A stretch of 64,000 bases of DNA from NCBI GenBank assembly GCA_002082585.1, contig CP020563.1, positions 3,776,001-3,840,000 of the forward strand, in the 5' to 3' direction. The notes under the pieces were generated by a model. It saw only the letters and a list, made by a program, of their open reading frames with translations. It was not told the origin of the DNA and did no database searches. Within the stretch, counting starts at the first letter, position 1. Each line of letters opens with the position of its first letter. The position numbers and the translations under genes were made by a program. Below, piece by piece: positions 45,572 to 53,625 of the stretch. Source of the DNA: Kitasatospora albolonga (GTDB lineage Bacteria > Actinomycetota > Actinomycetes > Streptomycetales > Streptomycetaceae).

Positions 45572-46882
45572 TCACGCGGGTACGTGCACGGCCTCCACCC
45601 TGCTCACCACATGGTGGTCGCGTTCCCGCACCGCCGCCCGGCGGCGCAGCCGCAGGATCTGGGCGACGCCGAGCGCCTCCAGGACGAAGACCGAGGCGAA
45701 GGCGATCCGGTAGTTGCCGCCGGTGGTGTCCAGCAGCACTCCCACGGCGAGCAGCGTGGTCATGGAGGCGATGAACCCGCCCATGTTGACGATGCCCGAC
45801 GCGGTCCCCTGACGCTCCGGCGGATTCGCGGGCCGGGCGAAGTCGAAGCCGACCATCGAGGCGGGGCCGCAGGCGCCCAGCACCACGCACAGGACCGTCA
45901 GCAGCCACATCGGCGTGTGATCGGCGGGGTAGAGGATCGCGCAGGCCCAGAGGAGGGCGGTCGCCGCGACCGTGCCCAGCGCGATGGGGGTCCGCGCCTC
46001 GTGGTGACGGGCGATGATCTGCCCGTAGACGAGCCCCACCACCATGTTGGAGAGCACCACCAGGGTGAGCAGTGTGCCCGCCGTCCCCCGGCTCAGCCCC
46101 TGTGCCTCCACGAGGAACGGCATCCCCCAGAGCAGCAGGAACACCATCGCCGGGAACTGGGTGGTGAAGTGCACCCACATCCCGAGCCGGGTCCCCGGTT
46201 CCCGCCAGGCGGCAGCGATCTGCCTGCGGACGTACGCGGCTCCCGTGTGCTCGGCGGGCGGCGGCTCGTGCCCGGCGGGGTGGTCCTTCAGGAACAGCAG
46301 CAGCGGGATCAGCACCACGACGCCCGCCGCCGCACTGCCGACGAAGGTGGTGGTCCAGCCGAAGCTGTGCAGCGCCCGCGCGATGAAGAGGGTCGAGACG
46401 AGGTTGCCCGCCATCCCGAACAGCGCGGCGACCTGGGCGATCAGCGGCCCGCGCCGGGCGGGGAACCAGCGGCTGCCGAGCCGCAGCACGCTGATGAACG
46501 TCATCGCGTCACCGCAGCCGAGCAGGACGCGGGCGGCCAGCGCCATCCCGTACGAGGGGGAGAGCGCGAACCCGAGCTGACCGACCGTGAACAGGACGGC
46601 CCCGATGGTGAGGACCCGCTTGGTGCCGAGCCGGTCGACCATCAGCCCCACGGGTATCTGCATGCCCGCGTAGACGAGGAGCTGGAGGATGGAGAACGTC
46701 GACAGGGCGGAGGCGTTGACGTCGAACCGGTCGGCGGCGTCGAGACCGGCCACGCCCAGGCTCGTACGGAAGATGATGGCGACGAAGTAGACGGCGACGC
46801 CGATGCCCCAGACCCAGGCGGCCCGCCGGCCCCCGGGCGGATCACCGGGCAGGGAAAGCGTGGGGGCGGCCGCTGAACTCAC
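45572..46882 (-). CDS. major facilitator superfamily transporter
   Basis: 436 residues with twelve predicted transmembrane segments. The MFS loop signature is LMVDRLGTKRVL between TM2 and TM3 (about 80-90), and a long central loop with HPAGHEPPPAEHTG lies near 215-230. It overlaps the GntR gene by 4 nt (ATGA at 46879-46882), so both are made from one transcript and the GntR protein probably controls it. The context suggests uptake of an organic acid or sugar acid; the substrate is unknown. Confidence 0.92.
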   Translation of the reverse strand: MSSAAAPTLSLPGDPPGGRRAAWVWGIGVAVYFVAIIFRTSLGVAGLDAADRFDVNASALSTFSILQLLVYAGMQIPVGLMVDRLGTKRVLTIGAVLFTVGQLGFALSPSYGMALAARVLLGCGDAMTFISVLRLGSRWFPARRGPLIAQVAALFGMAGNLVSTLFIARALHSFGWTTTFVGSAAAGVVVLIPLLLFLKDHPAGHEPPPAEHTGAAYVRRQIAAAWREPGTRLGMWVHFTTQFPAMVFLLLWGMPFLVEAQGLSRGTAGTLLTLVVLSNMVVGLVYGQIIARHHEARTPIALGTVAATALLWACAILYPADHTPMWLLTVLCVVLGACGPASMVGFDFARPANPPERQGTASGIVNMGGFIASMTTLLAVGVLLDTTGGNYRIAFASVFVLEALGVAQILRLRRRAAVRERDHHVVSRVEAVHVPA

Positions 46883-47565
46883 CGGTCCTCACCCCTCACC
46901 AGCACCCGTACGCGCCCGACATGGCGCCGCACGACCTGCGCGGCCTCGTCCGCGTCCCCGCCCCGGATCGCGTCCAGCAGCTCACCGTGCTCGGTGATGT
47001 TGGCCTCGATCCGTCCGGGGTGGGCCTCCATCACCGCGACGCCCATCCGCAGCTGACGGTCGCGCAGCTGGTCGTAGAGGCGCGAGAGGATCTCGTTCCC
47101 GGCGTGCTTGACGATCTCCGCGTGGAAACACCGGTCCTTGACGGCCACCGCCGCCAGATCCCCGGCCTCCGCCAACTGCCGCTGCTCCTCCAGGAGCTGT
47201 TCGAGCCGCGCGATCAGCTGAGGTGACGCGGGAACGGCTTTGCGCGCCGCGAACTCCTCCACCAGCAGCCGCGTCTCCACCACGTCCTTGATCTCCTGCG
47301 CGGAGACGGCGAGCACGAGGGCGCCCTTCTTCGGGTAGAGCTTGATCAGCCCCTCGACCTCCAGCCGCAGCAACGCCTCCCGTACGGGCGTACGCGACAC
47401 CCCTACGGCGTCCGCGAGCCCCCCTTCGGTGAGCAGTGTCCCGCCCTCGTAGCGACGGTCCAGGACCGCTTCCTTGATGTGCGCGTAGACGCGCTCGGCG
47501 GCGGGGGGCTGCTTGAGGGAGGCGGTCGGCGGCTGTACGGGGGCGGCGGGGGGTGCGGCAGGCAT
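46879..47565 (-). CDS. GntR-family regulator (FadR/VanR subgroup)
   Basis: 228 residues. The winged helix is at about 25-90 with recognition region LADAVGVSRTPVREALLRLEVEGLI. The FCD effector domain (about 100-225) carries the metal/ligand His in HAEIVKH, ITEHGELLDAI and VRRHVGRVR. FCD-type GntR proteins sense carboxylic acids. As first gene of the GntR-MFS pair it probably represses its own operon. The ATG at 47565 is used. A TATGCT 6 nt before it suggests a leaderless transcript. The ArsR gene is divergent, 128 nt away. Confidence 0.93.
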   Translation of the reverse strand: MPAAPPAAPVQPPTASLKQPPAAERVYAHIKEAVLDRRYEGGTLLTEGGLADAVGVSRTPVREALLRLEVEGLIKLYPKKGALVLAVSAQEIKDVVETRLLVEEFAARKAVPASPQLIARLEQLLEEQRQLAEAGDLAAVAVKDRCFHAEIVKHAGNEILSRLYDQLRDRQLRMGVAVMEAHPGRIEANITEHGELLDAIRGGDADEAAQVVRRHVGRVRVLVRGEDR

Positions 47566-47660
47566 GCGCACAGCATAGATACAACATGCACGCATGGCGG
47601 AGGGGCGTCCGGATTCTGGACCCGTCCGGCGGGCCACGAGAGTCCCATAGTTCACGCTTT

Positions 47661-47686
47661 CCTGAATTCAGGATCATCTGTACTGT
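47661..47686 (+). promoter_or_regulatory. candidate operator and -10 of the cmtR-like operon
   Basis: CCTGAATTCAGG (47661-47672) is a perfect 12-bp palindrome overlapping the expected -35 region. TACTGT (47681-47686) fits a -10 about 7 nt before the ATG, implying a leaderless transcript. It is the most likely binding site of the ArsR/CmtR product. Confidence 0.6.
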
Positions 47687-47693
47687 CAGACGC

Positions 47694-48029
47694 ATGCTGA
47701 CCGTCGCTCCCGACATCGAGGTGCTCGCGCGGTTCGGCCGCGCGCTCGCCGACCCGATCCGCTGCCGCCTGCTGCTCGCACTCCACCAGGCCCCGGCGTA
47801 CCCCTCCGATCTCGCCGACGCCCTGGGCATCTCGCGCACCCGGCTCTCCAACCACCTGGCCTGCCTGCGCGACTGCGGCCTGGTCGTCACCGTGCCGGAC
47901 GGTCGCCGGACGCGCTACGAACTGGCCGACGAACGCCTCGGCGACGCCCTGGAGGCCCTGCGCACCGCCGTGGTGGCCGTGGAGACGGACCGCACCTGCC
48001 CGGACGCGGAAACGGAAGGGTGCTGCTGA
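47694..48029 (+). CDS. cmtR: CmtR-type ArsR/SmtB metal sensor
   Basis: 111 residues, winged-helix repressor (recognition helix SRTRLSNHLACLRDCGLV). Cys57 and Cys61 in the recognition helix and Cys102 in the tail match the three thiolate ligands of Mycobacterium tuberculosis CmtR, the Cd(II)/Pb(II) sensor, in position as well as number. Cys110/Cys111 are additional. It should repress the downstream efflux gene and release DNA on Cd or Pb binding. The exporter begins 3 nt after its stop. A palindrome 22 nt before the start (47661-47672) is the probable operator. Confidence 0.88.
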   Translation: MLTVAPDIEVLARFGRALADPIRCRLLLALHQAPAYPSDLADALGISRTRLSNHLACLRDCGLVVTVPDGRRTRYELADERLGDALEALRTAVVAVETDRTCPDAETEGCC

Positions 48030-48032
48030 CCG

Positions 48033-48773
48033 ATGACCGCGATATCCCTGGGCCCCTCCCCGGCCCGCCGTGACGCCCTCGCCCGCCGGATACGGCTACT
48101 GGTCGCGGCGACCATCGCCTACAACGTCGTCGAGGCGGTCGTCGCCCTCACCGCCGGAACGATCGCCTCCTCCAGCGCGCTGGTCGGCTTCGGCCTCGAC
48201 TCCGTCATCGAGGTCTCCTCCGCCACCGCCGTCGCCTGGCAGTTCTCCGCCCGCGACCACGCGGTGCGCGAGGCCCGGGAGAAGGCCGCCCTGCGGATCA
48301 TCGCCCTCTCGTTCTTCGCGCTCGCGGCGTACGTCTCCGTCGACGCGGCACGGGCCCTGGCGGGCGGCGGCGAGGCCGAACGCTCCCTCACCGGCATCGT
48401 GATCGCGGCGCTCTCCCTGGCGATCATGCCGTTCCTCTCCACCGCCCAGCGCCGGGCGGGCCGCGAACTCGGCTCCGCCTCGGCCGTCGCGGACTCGAAG
48501 CAGACCCTGCTGTGCACGTACCTCTCCGCCGTCCTCCTCGTCGGCCTGCTCCTCAACGCCCTCCTCGGCTGGTCCTGGGCCGACCCGGTCGCCGCCCTCG
48601 TCATCGCCGTCATCGCGGTCAAGGAGGGCCGCGACGCGTGGCAGGGCAGGGGCTGTTGCGCACCGCCCTCGCCCATGGCGGCCCCCGCCAGCCCTGCGGG
48701 AACAGCGACGGACGCGTGCGGCTGTCAACCCGGCTGCGCGTGCTGCACCCCGTCGAGGGTGGGCAAACCCTGA
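48033..48773 (+). CDS. cation diffusion facilitator-type exporter with Cys-rich tail
   Basis: 246 residues. Five or six transmembrane helices; TM2 holds GFGLDSVIEVSSATAV with a conserved Asp, and TM5 ADSKQTLLCTYLSAV the second Asp and a Cys, the CDF metal site. Unusually, the last 40 residues contain seven Cys (GCC, then ACGCQPGCACC), which could bind soft metals such as Cd or Pb and load the transporter. It is co-transcribed with cmtR (3-nt gap), so the unit is an inducible Cd/Pb efflux system. In M. tuberculosis the partner is instead a P-type ATPase. Confidence 0.88.
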   Translation: MTAISLGPSPARRDALARRIRLLVAATIAYNVVEAVVALTAGTIASSSALVGFGLDSVIEVSSATAVAWQFSARDHAVREAREKAALRIIALSFFALAAYVSVDAARALAGGGEAERSLTGIVIAALSLAIMPFLSTAQRRAGRELGSASAVADSKQTLLCTYLSAVLLVGLLLNALLGWSWADPVAALVIAVIAVKEGRDAWQGRGCCAPPSPMAAPASPAGTATDACGCQPGCACCTPSRVGKP

Positions 48774-48928
48774 CCACGGGTCAGGCCGACAGCCGCGCGA
48801 AAAGGATCAGGGTCGAGCCCGTGCAAATTCACCCGTTCGAGAGCGCATCCATTCGCCCGCTCCGGCAGTCTCACTCACCGAGCGGCACCCATATGTGGCC
48901 GCATTTCAGGGGCATTTGGAGCGTTCAG

Positions 48929-49831
48929 TTGAAAATCGGGATCAAACGCATCAATCGCGTCACCGTAGCGAGCACGGTGGCGCTCACCGCGGGTGCGGTG
49001 CTCGCGAGCGGCGCCTTCGCCTCGGCGGCGCACGCCGCCACCCCGCCACCGGCTCCGAAGATCGTCGCCAAGGGCGGCTTCGTGATGAACAACGGCACCG
49101 GTAAGGCCCTCTTCAGCAAGTCCGCGGACACCCGCCGCTCCACCGGCTCCACCACGAAGATCATGACCGCCCTCGTGGTGCTCCAGCAGAAGAACGTGAA
49201 CCTGAAGTCCAAGGTCACGATCCAGAAGGCGTACAGCGACTACATCGTCTCCAAGAACGCCTCGTCCGCCCGGCTCATCGTCGGCGACAAGGTGACGGTC
49301 AACCAGCTGCTCTACGGCCTGATGCTGCCGTCCGGCTGCGACGCGGCGTACGCCCTGGCCGACAAGTTCGGCACCGGCAAGACCCGTGCGGCCCGCGTGA
49401 AGTCGTTCATCGGCAAGATGAACGCCACGGCGAAGAGCCTGAAGCTGAAGAACACCCACTTCGACTCGTTCGACGGTATAAGCAGCGGGAAGAACTACTC
49501 GACCCCCCGCGACCTGACGAAGATCGCCAGCCAGGCGATGAAGAACTCCACGTTCCGCACCATCGTCAAGACGAAGTCCACGAAGCAGTCGGTCACCATG
49601 AAGAACGGTGGCAAGCGCACCATGTCGTGGACCAACACCAACAAGATGCTGAGCAGCTACAGCGGAGCGATCGGCGTGAAGACGGGCTCCGGCCCGACCG
49701 CCAAGTACTGCCTGGTCTTCGCGGCGACCCGCAAGGGCAAGACCGTCATCGGTACGGTGCTCACGTCGTCCTCCGAGGCGAACCGCACCGCCGACGCGAA
49801 GAAGCTCATGGACTACGGGTTCAAGAAGTAA
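48929..49831 (+). CDS. D-alanyl-D-alanine carboxypeptidase (S11 penicillin-binding protein)
   Basis: 300 residues from a TTG at 48929 with GGAG 7 nt upstream; an in-frame ATG at 48893 would add 12 residues. The signal peptide has a Lys/Arg-rich n-region and ends SAAHAA. Penicillin-binding motifs: STTK (S-x-x-K nucleophile), SGC in place of the usual SxN, and KTGSG. The enzyme trims the terminal D-Ala of peptidoglycan stem peptides outside the membrane. The protein is Lys-rich and has no C-terminal membrane anchor, so it may be secreted or held by charge. A long terminator follows at 49851-49891. Confidence 0.9.
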   Translation: MKIGIKRINRVTVASTVALTAGAVLASGAFASAAHAATPPPAPKIVAKGGFVMNNGTGKALFSKSADTRRSTGSTTKIMTALVVLQQKNVNLKSKVTIQKAYSDYIVSKNASSARLIVGDKVTVNQLLYGLMLPSGCDAAYALADKFGTGKTRAARVKSFIGKMNATAKSLKLKNTHFDSFDGISSGKNYSTPRDLTKIASQAMKNSTFRTIVKTKSTKQSVTMKNGGKRTMSWTNTNKMLSSYSGAIGVKTGSGPTAKYCLVFAATRKGKTVIGTVLTSSSEANRTADAKKLMDYGFKK

Positions 49832-49850
49832 CCGACCCGCGCGTACGAGC

Positions 49851-49891
49851 AAGGGGCCCGGCCCGCACGGTGTGTGCGGGCCGGGCCCCTT
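49851..49891. terminator. 18-bp stem-loop terminator
   Basis: Perfect arms 49851-49868 and 49874-49891 with loop GGTGT, 19 nt after the carboxypeptidase stop. It also sits downstream of the DUF397 operon on the other strand. Confidence 0.9.
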
Positions 49892-49917
49892 CGCGGTTCA
49901 CGTGACGGCGTACGGGC

Positions 49918-50139
49918 CTACGGCTGCTGCGGCCGACGCAGGTCGGCCGTGAAGGCGTCCCACGCGGCGGGCGCGACGGTGACGACCGGGCCGCCGGGGC
50001 GCGTTGAGTCGCGGACGGCGATGGTGGTGGGGATGTTGCGGGCGACCTCGACGCACTCACCGTCGCCGCTACTGTGACTGGATTTCTCGAAGCGGAAGCC
50101 GCTCACGCGCACCGACCTTCCTCCGGCGCTCTCCGCCAT
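49918..50139 (-). CDS. DUF397 protein (third of three)
   Basis: 73 residues with the DUF397 pattern: FEKSSHSSGDGECVEVARNI ... VAVRDSTRPGGPVVTV ... W..F. DUF397 proteins accompany WhiJ-like regulators in Streptomyces and modulate sporulation or antibiotic production. Its ATG (50139) comes 2 nt after the stop of the preceding DUF397 gene, so translation is coupled. It is the last gene of the cluster before the convergent terminator. Confidence 0.88.
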   Translation of the reverse strand: MAESAGGRSVRVSGFRFEKSSHSSGDGECVEVARNIPTTIAVRDSTRPGGPVVTVAPAAWDAFTADLRRPQQP

Positions 50140-50141
50140 AT

Positions 50142-50324
50142 CTACATATCCCCCAGCAACGTCGCCTGGAAAGCGCCCCAGGCGACGGCGGAAACGGTGA
50201 GTACAGGCCCACTTGGGTCCTTGGAGTCACGGACGGCGACGATGCGTGGAACGTTGCGGGCCACTTCAACGCACTCGCCGGTCGGCTCGCTGTAGCTGGA
50301 CTTCTTGAAGCGGAACTTGCTCAT
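50142..50324 (-). CDS. DUF397 protein (second of three)
   Basis: 60 residues: FRFKKSSYSEPTGECVEVARN, VAVRDSKDPSGPVLTV and WGAFQATL, the DUF397 core without extensions. GAGGAGG five nt before the ATG is a strong RBS. It is the most divergent of the three paralogues. CTTGAGAATGC occurs both just upstream of it and at the end of the regulator gene, a trace of local duplication. Confidence 0.9.
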   Translation of the reverse strand: MSKFRFKKSSYSEPTGECVEVARNVPRIVAVRDSKDPSGPVLTVSAVAWGAFQATLLGDM

Positions 50325-50360
50325 TCGTTCCTCCTCTTGAGAATGCTTGCCCGTGAACGG

Positions 50361-50549
50361 TCAGAACTGCCGACGCAGATCGGCCGTGAAGGCGCCCCAC
50401 GCGGCAGGCGCGACGGTGACGACAGGGCCACCAGGGCGCTTGGAGTCGCGGACGGCGACGGTACGGGGGATGTTGCGGGCCACTTCGACGCACTCCTGCT
50501 CTGCGTTGCCGCCGCTGTAACTCGACTTGACGAACTTGTACGCGGGCAC
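50361..50549 (-). CDS. DUF397 protein (first of three)
   Basis: 62 residues from GTG 50549: FVKSSYSGGNAEQECVEVARNI, VAVRDSKRPGGPVVTV, WGAFTADLRR. It begins 5 nt after the stop of the XRE regulator gene, with AAGGAG over that stop as RBS, so it is translated in step with the regulator. In sequence it is closer to the third copy (VTVAPAAWGAFTADLRR) than to the second. Confidence 0.9.
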   Translation of the reverse strand: MPAYKFVKSSYSGGNAEQECVEVARNIPRTVAVRDSKRPGGPVVTVAPAAWGAFTADLRRQF

Positions 50550-50554
50550 GGGCC

Positions 50555-51436
50555 TTACAACTCCTTGAGAATGCCGTCGATCGTTCTGACCGAGTTGCGC
50601 TGCGCGAGCCCCAAACGGCTGATGCGGTCGAAGAGCTGGGCGTGGCGCTCCGCATCAGTATCGCTCTCCAGCCAGAGCGCGGTCGAGGTGGTGTCCATGC
50701 GGACCACATCCAGCGCTCCCGGTTCGGCGAACGACACGATGGTGAAGGCACTCGTCATGCCCGGATGGGCACCCGCGAGGTAGGGCGTGACCTGAAGCTT
50801 CACGTTCGGCTGCCGGGCCATGTCCAAGAGGTGGCCCAGCTGCTCCTTCATCACCTCACGCCCGCCGACGAGTTGGCGCAGCGCCGCCTCGTGGACCACT
50901 GCCCACAGCTCAAGCGGATTCTCCCCGGCCAGTCGCGCCTGTCGGGTCATCCGGGCTTCGACGAAAGGCTCGACCTCATCGGGGTCCTCCCACGATCCGT
51001 TGCCCACGGCAAGCGCCCTGGCGTAGTCGGCCGTCTGCAACAGCCCAGGAACGATGGCGAGCTGCCAGGTACGGACGCTGGTCGCGATGTCCTCCAGAGC
51101 CGCGTACTCGACCATGGACCGAAGTCCCGGGTACTGGTTCCACCAGCCGCTCGCCTTGCGGCGCTCGCGGTCCGCCTTCGCCAGGGCCAGCAGCCTGTCG
51201 ATGGCATCGGCGTCGGCCATGCCGTACAGGTGGCACAGGGCGCGGATGTCGGGGTCCCGTATCGGTACGAGGCCCCGCTCGATCTTGGCGACCTTGGCCA
51301 CCGACGCCGTCAGCGCGTCCGCCGCGTGCGACTGCCGCAGGTCGCATGCCTCCCGCATCCGCAGCAACTCACCGCCGAGACGGCGTCCCAGCACGGTGGA
51401 GACCGTCCGGCCTCGATCCGGATTACTGCCTGCCAC
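50555..51436 (-). CDS. WhiJ-like XRE regulator with DUF5753 (Scr1-family)
   Basis: 293 residues from GTG 51436 (GAGGGGATGC upstream). The N-terminal helix-turn-helix (about 20-70) has LRQSHAADALTASVAKVAKIERG. A DUF5753 effector domain of about 180 residues follows (IATSVRTWQLAIVPGLLQTADYARAL, then VGGREVMKEQLGHLL, ending ILKEL). This is the WhiJ/Scr1 type that works with small DUF397 partners. With three DUF397 genes downstream it forms an operon of four. Members are associated with morphological development and have been compared to toxin-antitoxin antitoxins. Confidence 0.9.
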   Translation of the reverse strand: MAGSNPDRGRTVSTVLGRRLGGELLRMREACDLRQSHAADALTASVAKVAKIERGLVPIRDPDIRALCHLYGMADADAIDRLLALAKADRERRKASGWWNQYPGLRSMVEYAALEDIATSVRTWQLAIVPGLLQTADYARALAVGNGSWEDPDEVEPFVEARMTRQARLAGENPLELWAVVHEAALRQLVGGREVMKEQLGHLLDMARQPNVKLQVTPYLAGAHPGMTSAFTIVSFAEPGALDVVRMDTTSTALWLESDTDAERHAQLFDRISRLGLAQRNSVRTIDGILKEL

Positions 51437-51482
51437 GTCGCATCCCCTCAGTCGAGTGGACCAAGTCTGGGACTCGCAGCCT

Positions 51483-51520
51483 TCGAACACCAACTAGGGC
51501 AGAGAATTTTCTGCTCGAAC
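51483..51520. promoter_or_regulatory. candidate operator between the WhiJ-like and anti-sigma-like genes
   Basis: A near-perfect 16-bp palindrome GCAGAGAATTTTCTGC (51499-51514, 14 of 16 symmetrical) is flanked by TCGAAC at 51483-51488 and 51515-51520. The stretch is AT-rich against its surroundings and lies between divergent genes. Confidence 0.45.
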
Positions 51521-51662
51521 TTGTTTCTGCGCGAGCAACTACACCACTACCGTCGGTGTTCCACCGCTCGCACAGCGGAACCAACCCGGCGGAAGCGCAC
51601 CGTCCTGCCCACACGCAGACGCGACAGAGCCACCGCCCACCCCACCCCGGAGGCACGCGACC

Positions 51663-52088
51663 ATGACCGCAGCCCAGGAGATCTCCGCCCCCGCCCCCGA
51701 GCCCGTTCTCCGCAAGGACCGGGTCGACTACGCGCCCACCGCTCGCAGCGTCGCTCTCAGCCGGCACCGGACCGCTCGGCTCGTCCTTCAGCGGGGGCTG
51801 CCCGGAATGGCCGGGGACGCGGCCGTGATCGTCAGCGAGTTGGCCACCAACGCCCTGCTGCACGGGGCTGTCAGGGGGCGGCTCATCCGGGTCGACCTCA
51901 CCCTCACCGCCGCCGCCCTCCGCGTCGCCGTCAGTGATCCGCGCGGTGAGCGGCTGCCCCGCCTCCGGCAGCCCGGCGCCGACTGCTACGGGCTCGGGCT
52001 CCTGATCGTCACTCGGCTCGCCGACCGATGGGGCGTCGAGCCCCGTACCGTCGGCAAGTCCGTCTTCGCCGAGCTCTCCGTACGGTGA
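51663..52088 (+). CDS. anti-sigma-like ATP-binding protein (HATPase_c_2)
   Basis: 141 residues, a single HATPase_c_2 domain of the RsbW/SpoIIAB-like kind. The N box is ELATNALLHG (about 59-68) and the G-box region YGLGLLIVTRLADRWG (about 109-124). Such small proteins are typical members of WhiJ/abaA-type clusters in Streptomyces, where they accompany the XRE and DUF397 genes. Whether it is an active kinase or only binds partners is unknown. It is divergent from the WhiJ-like gene with 226 nt between. Confidence 0.88.
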   Translation: MTAAQEISAPAPEPVLRKDRVDYAPTARSVALSRHRTARLVLQRGLPGMAGDAAVIVSELATNALLHGAVRGRLIRVDLTLTAAALRVAVSDPRGERLPRLRQPGADCYGLGLLIVTRLADRWGVEPRTVGKSVFAELSVR

Positions 52089-52108
52089 ACGGCGGCGGCA
52101 GACACGAC

Positions 52109-52145
52109 GGTGGGCCCGTACGCCTCGAAGACGTACGGGCCCACC
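52109..52145. terminator. 14-bp stem-loop between convergent genes
   Basis: Perfect arms 52109-52122 and 52132-52145, 9-nt loop, between the anti-sigma-like gene and bkdC stops. Confidence 0.85.
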
Positions 52146-52155
52146 GGCAAGAACG

Positions 52156-53613
52156 CTACGCCCAGGTGATCAGGCGCTTCGGCTGTTCCAGGATCGCCGC
52201 CACATCGGCCAGCACCTTGGAGCCCAGCTCGCCGTCGACCAGGCGGTGGTCGAACGACAGGGCCAGCGTGGTGACCTGACGCGGCTTCACCTTGCCCTTG
52301 TGGACCCACGGCTGGAGCTTGATCGCGCCGACCGCCAGGATCGCGGACTCGCCCGGGTTGAGGATCGGGGTGCCCGTGTCGACGCCGAAGACGCCGACGT
52401 TGGTGATCGTCACCGTGCCGCCCGCCATCGCCGCCGGGGACGTCTTGCCGTCCCTCGCCGTGGCGACCAGCTCGCCCAGGGCCGCCGCGAGCTGCGGCAG
52501 CGTCTTGTCGTGCGCGTCCTTGATGTTCGGCACGATCAGACCGCGCGGGGTGGCCGCCGCGATGCCCAGGTTGACGTAGTGCTTCTGCACGATCTCCTGG
52601 TTGGCCTCGTCCCAGGCCGCGTTGACCTCGGGGTTCCGCTTGATCGCGACCAGGAGGGCCTTGGCGATGATCAGGAGCGGGTTGACCCGCACCCCCGCCA
52701 TCTCCTTGTCCTCCTTGAGCTCCGCCACCAGCTTCATCGTGCGCGTCACGTCGACCGTCACGAACTCGGTCACGTGCGGCGCGGTGAAGGCACTGCCCAC
52801 CATCGCCTGCGCGATCGCCTTGCGGACTCCCTTGATGGGGATGCGGGTCTCGCGGGCCGAGGCCGTGACGGCCGGTGCCTCGGTGGCGGACACCGCGACC
52901 GGTTCGGCAACCGAAGGCGCCTCGGCCGGAGAAGCCGCAGAAGCCGGAGCCGGAGAAGCCGCCGCGTGCACGTCCTCGCGGGTGATGATGCCGTCCTTGC
53001 CGGTCGGCACCACCGTCGCCAGGTCGATACCCAGGTCCTTGGCCAGCTTCCGTACCGGCGGCTTCGCCAGCGGGCGGGCCACCGGAGAGGCATCAGCCGC
53101 AGGAGCAGGAGCAGCCGCAGGAGAACCGTGGCCGTTCAGCTCCGCCTGGACCGCCGCCGCGACCGCGGCCGCCTCAGGAGCGGCGGCCCCCTTGCGCGGG
53201 CGGCGCTTGGTGGAGGACTCCGCGACTCCGTAGCCGACGAGGACCGGCGTACGGGCCTTCGGTTCGTCAGCCGGAGCGGCAGGGGCGGCGGGAGCGGCAG
53301 GAGCCGCCGAAGCAGCGGGGGCCGGAGGGGCTTCCTCCGTACTGCCCGGCGCCACGTCCACCGTGATGATCACCTGGCCGACATCGACCGTCGTACCCTC
53401 GCCGAACCGCAGCTCGTGCACCACGCCGTCGAACGGGATCGGCAGCTCCACGGCCGCCTTCGCCGTCTCGACCTCGCACACGACCTGGCCGTCGGTGACC
53501 GTGTCACCGGGCTGGACGAACCACTTGAGGATCTCGGCCTCGGTGAGCCCCTCGCCCACGTCGGGCATCTTGAACTCGCGGAAGCGAGCGGACGTCTGTG
53601 TCATCGTCGTCAC
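52156..53613 (-). CDS. bkdC: branched-chain 2-oxoacid dehydrogenase E2 (lipoamide acyltransferase)
   Basis: 485 residues from GTG 53613 (GAGGGA upstream). One lipoyl domain (about 14-90) has the lipoylated Lys52 in EVETAKA. An Ala/Pro linker is followed by a peripheral subunit-binding domain (about 175-215; RKLAKDLGIDL ... ITREDV). The catalytic core (about 255-485) has FDHRLVDGE with the catalytic His. It transfers the acyl group to CoA, giving isobutyryl-, isovaleryl- or 2-methylbutyryl-CoA, starters for branched fatty acids and polyketides. It is third in the operon after the E1 genes. E3 (lipoamide dehydrogenase) is not in this window. Confidence 0.93.
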   Translation of the reverse strand: MTTMTQTSARFREFKMPDVGEGLTEAEILKWFVQPGDTVTDGQVVCEVETAKAAVELPIPFDGVVHELRFGEGTTVDVGQVIITVDVAPGSTEEAPPAPAASAAPAAPAAPAAPADEPKARTPVLVGYGVAESSTKRRPRKGAAAPEAAAVAAAVQAELNGHGSPAAAPAPAADASPVARPLAKPPVRKLAKDLGIDLATVVPTGKDGIITREDVHAAASPAPASAASPAEAPSVAEPVAVSATEAPAVTASARETRIPIKGVRKAIAQAMVGSAFTAPHVTEFVTVDVTRTMKLVAELKEDKEMAGVRVNPLLIIAKALLVAIKRNPEVNAAWDEANQEIVQKHYVNLGIAAATPRGLIVPNIKDAHDKTLPQLAAALGELVATARDGKTSPAAMAGGTVTITNVGVFGVDTGTPILNPGESAILAVGAIKLQPWVHKGKVKPRQVTTLALSFDHRLVDGELGSKVLADVAAILEQPKRLITWA

Positions 53614-53625
53614 GACCCCAATCCC

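Noticed and set aside
48893..48928. ATG 48893 as start of the carboxypeptidase
   Set aside because: The RBS is weak and it adds 12 residues before a normal signal peptide; the TTG at 48929 with GGAG is better placed, though not proven.
49896..49906. GTTCACGTGAC as a further parS site
   Set aside because: Only the inner TTCACGTGA is kept; outer bases differ from the consensus, so ParB binding is doubtful.
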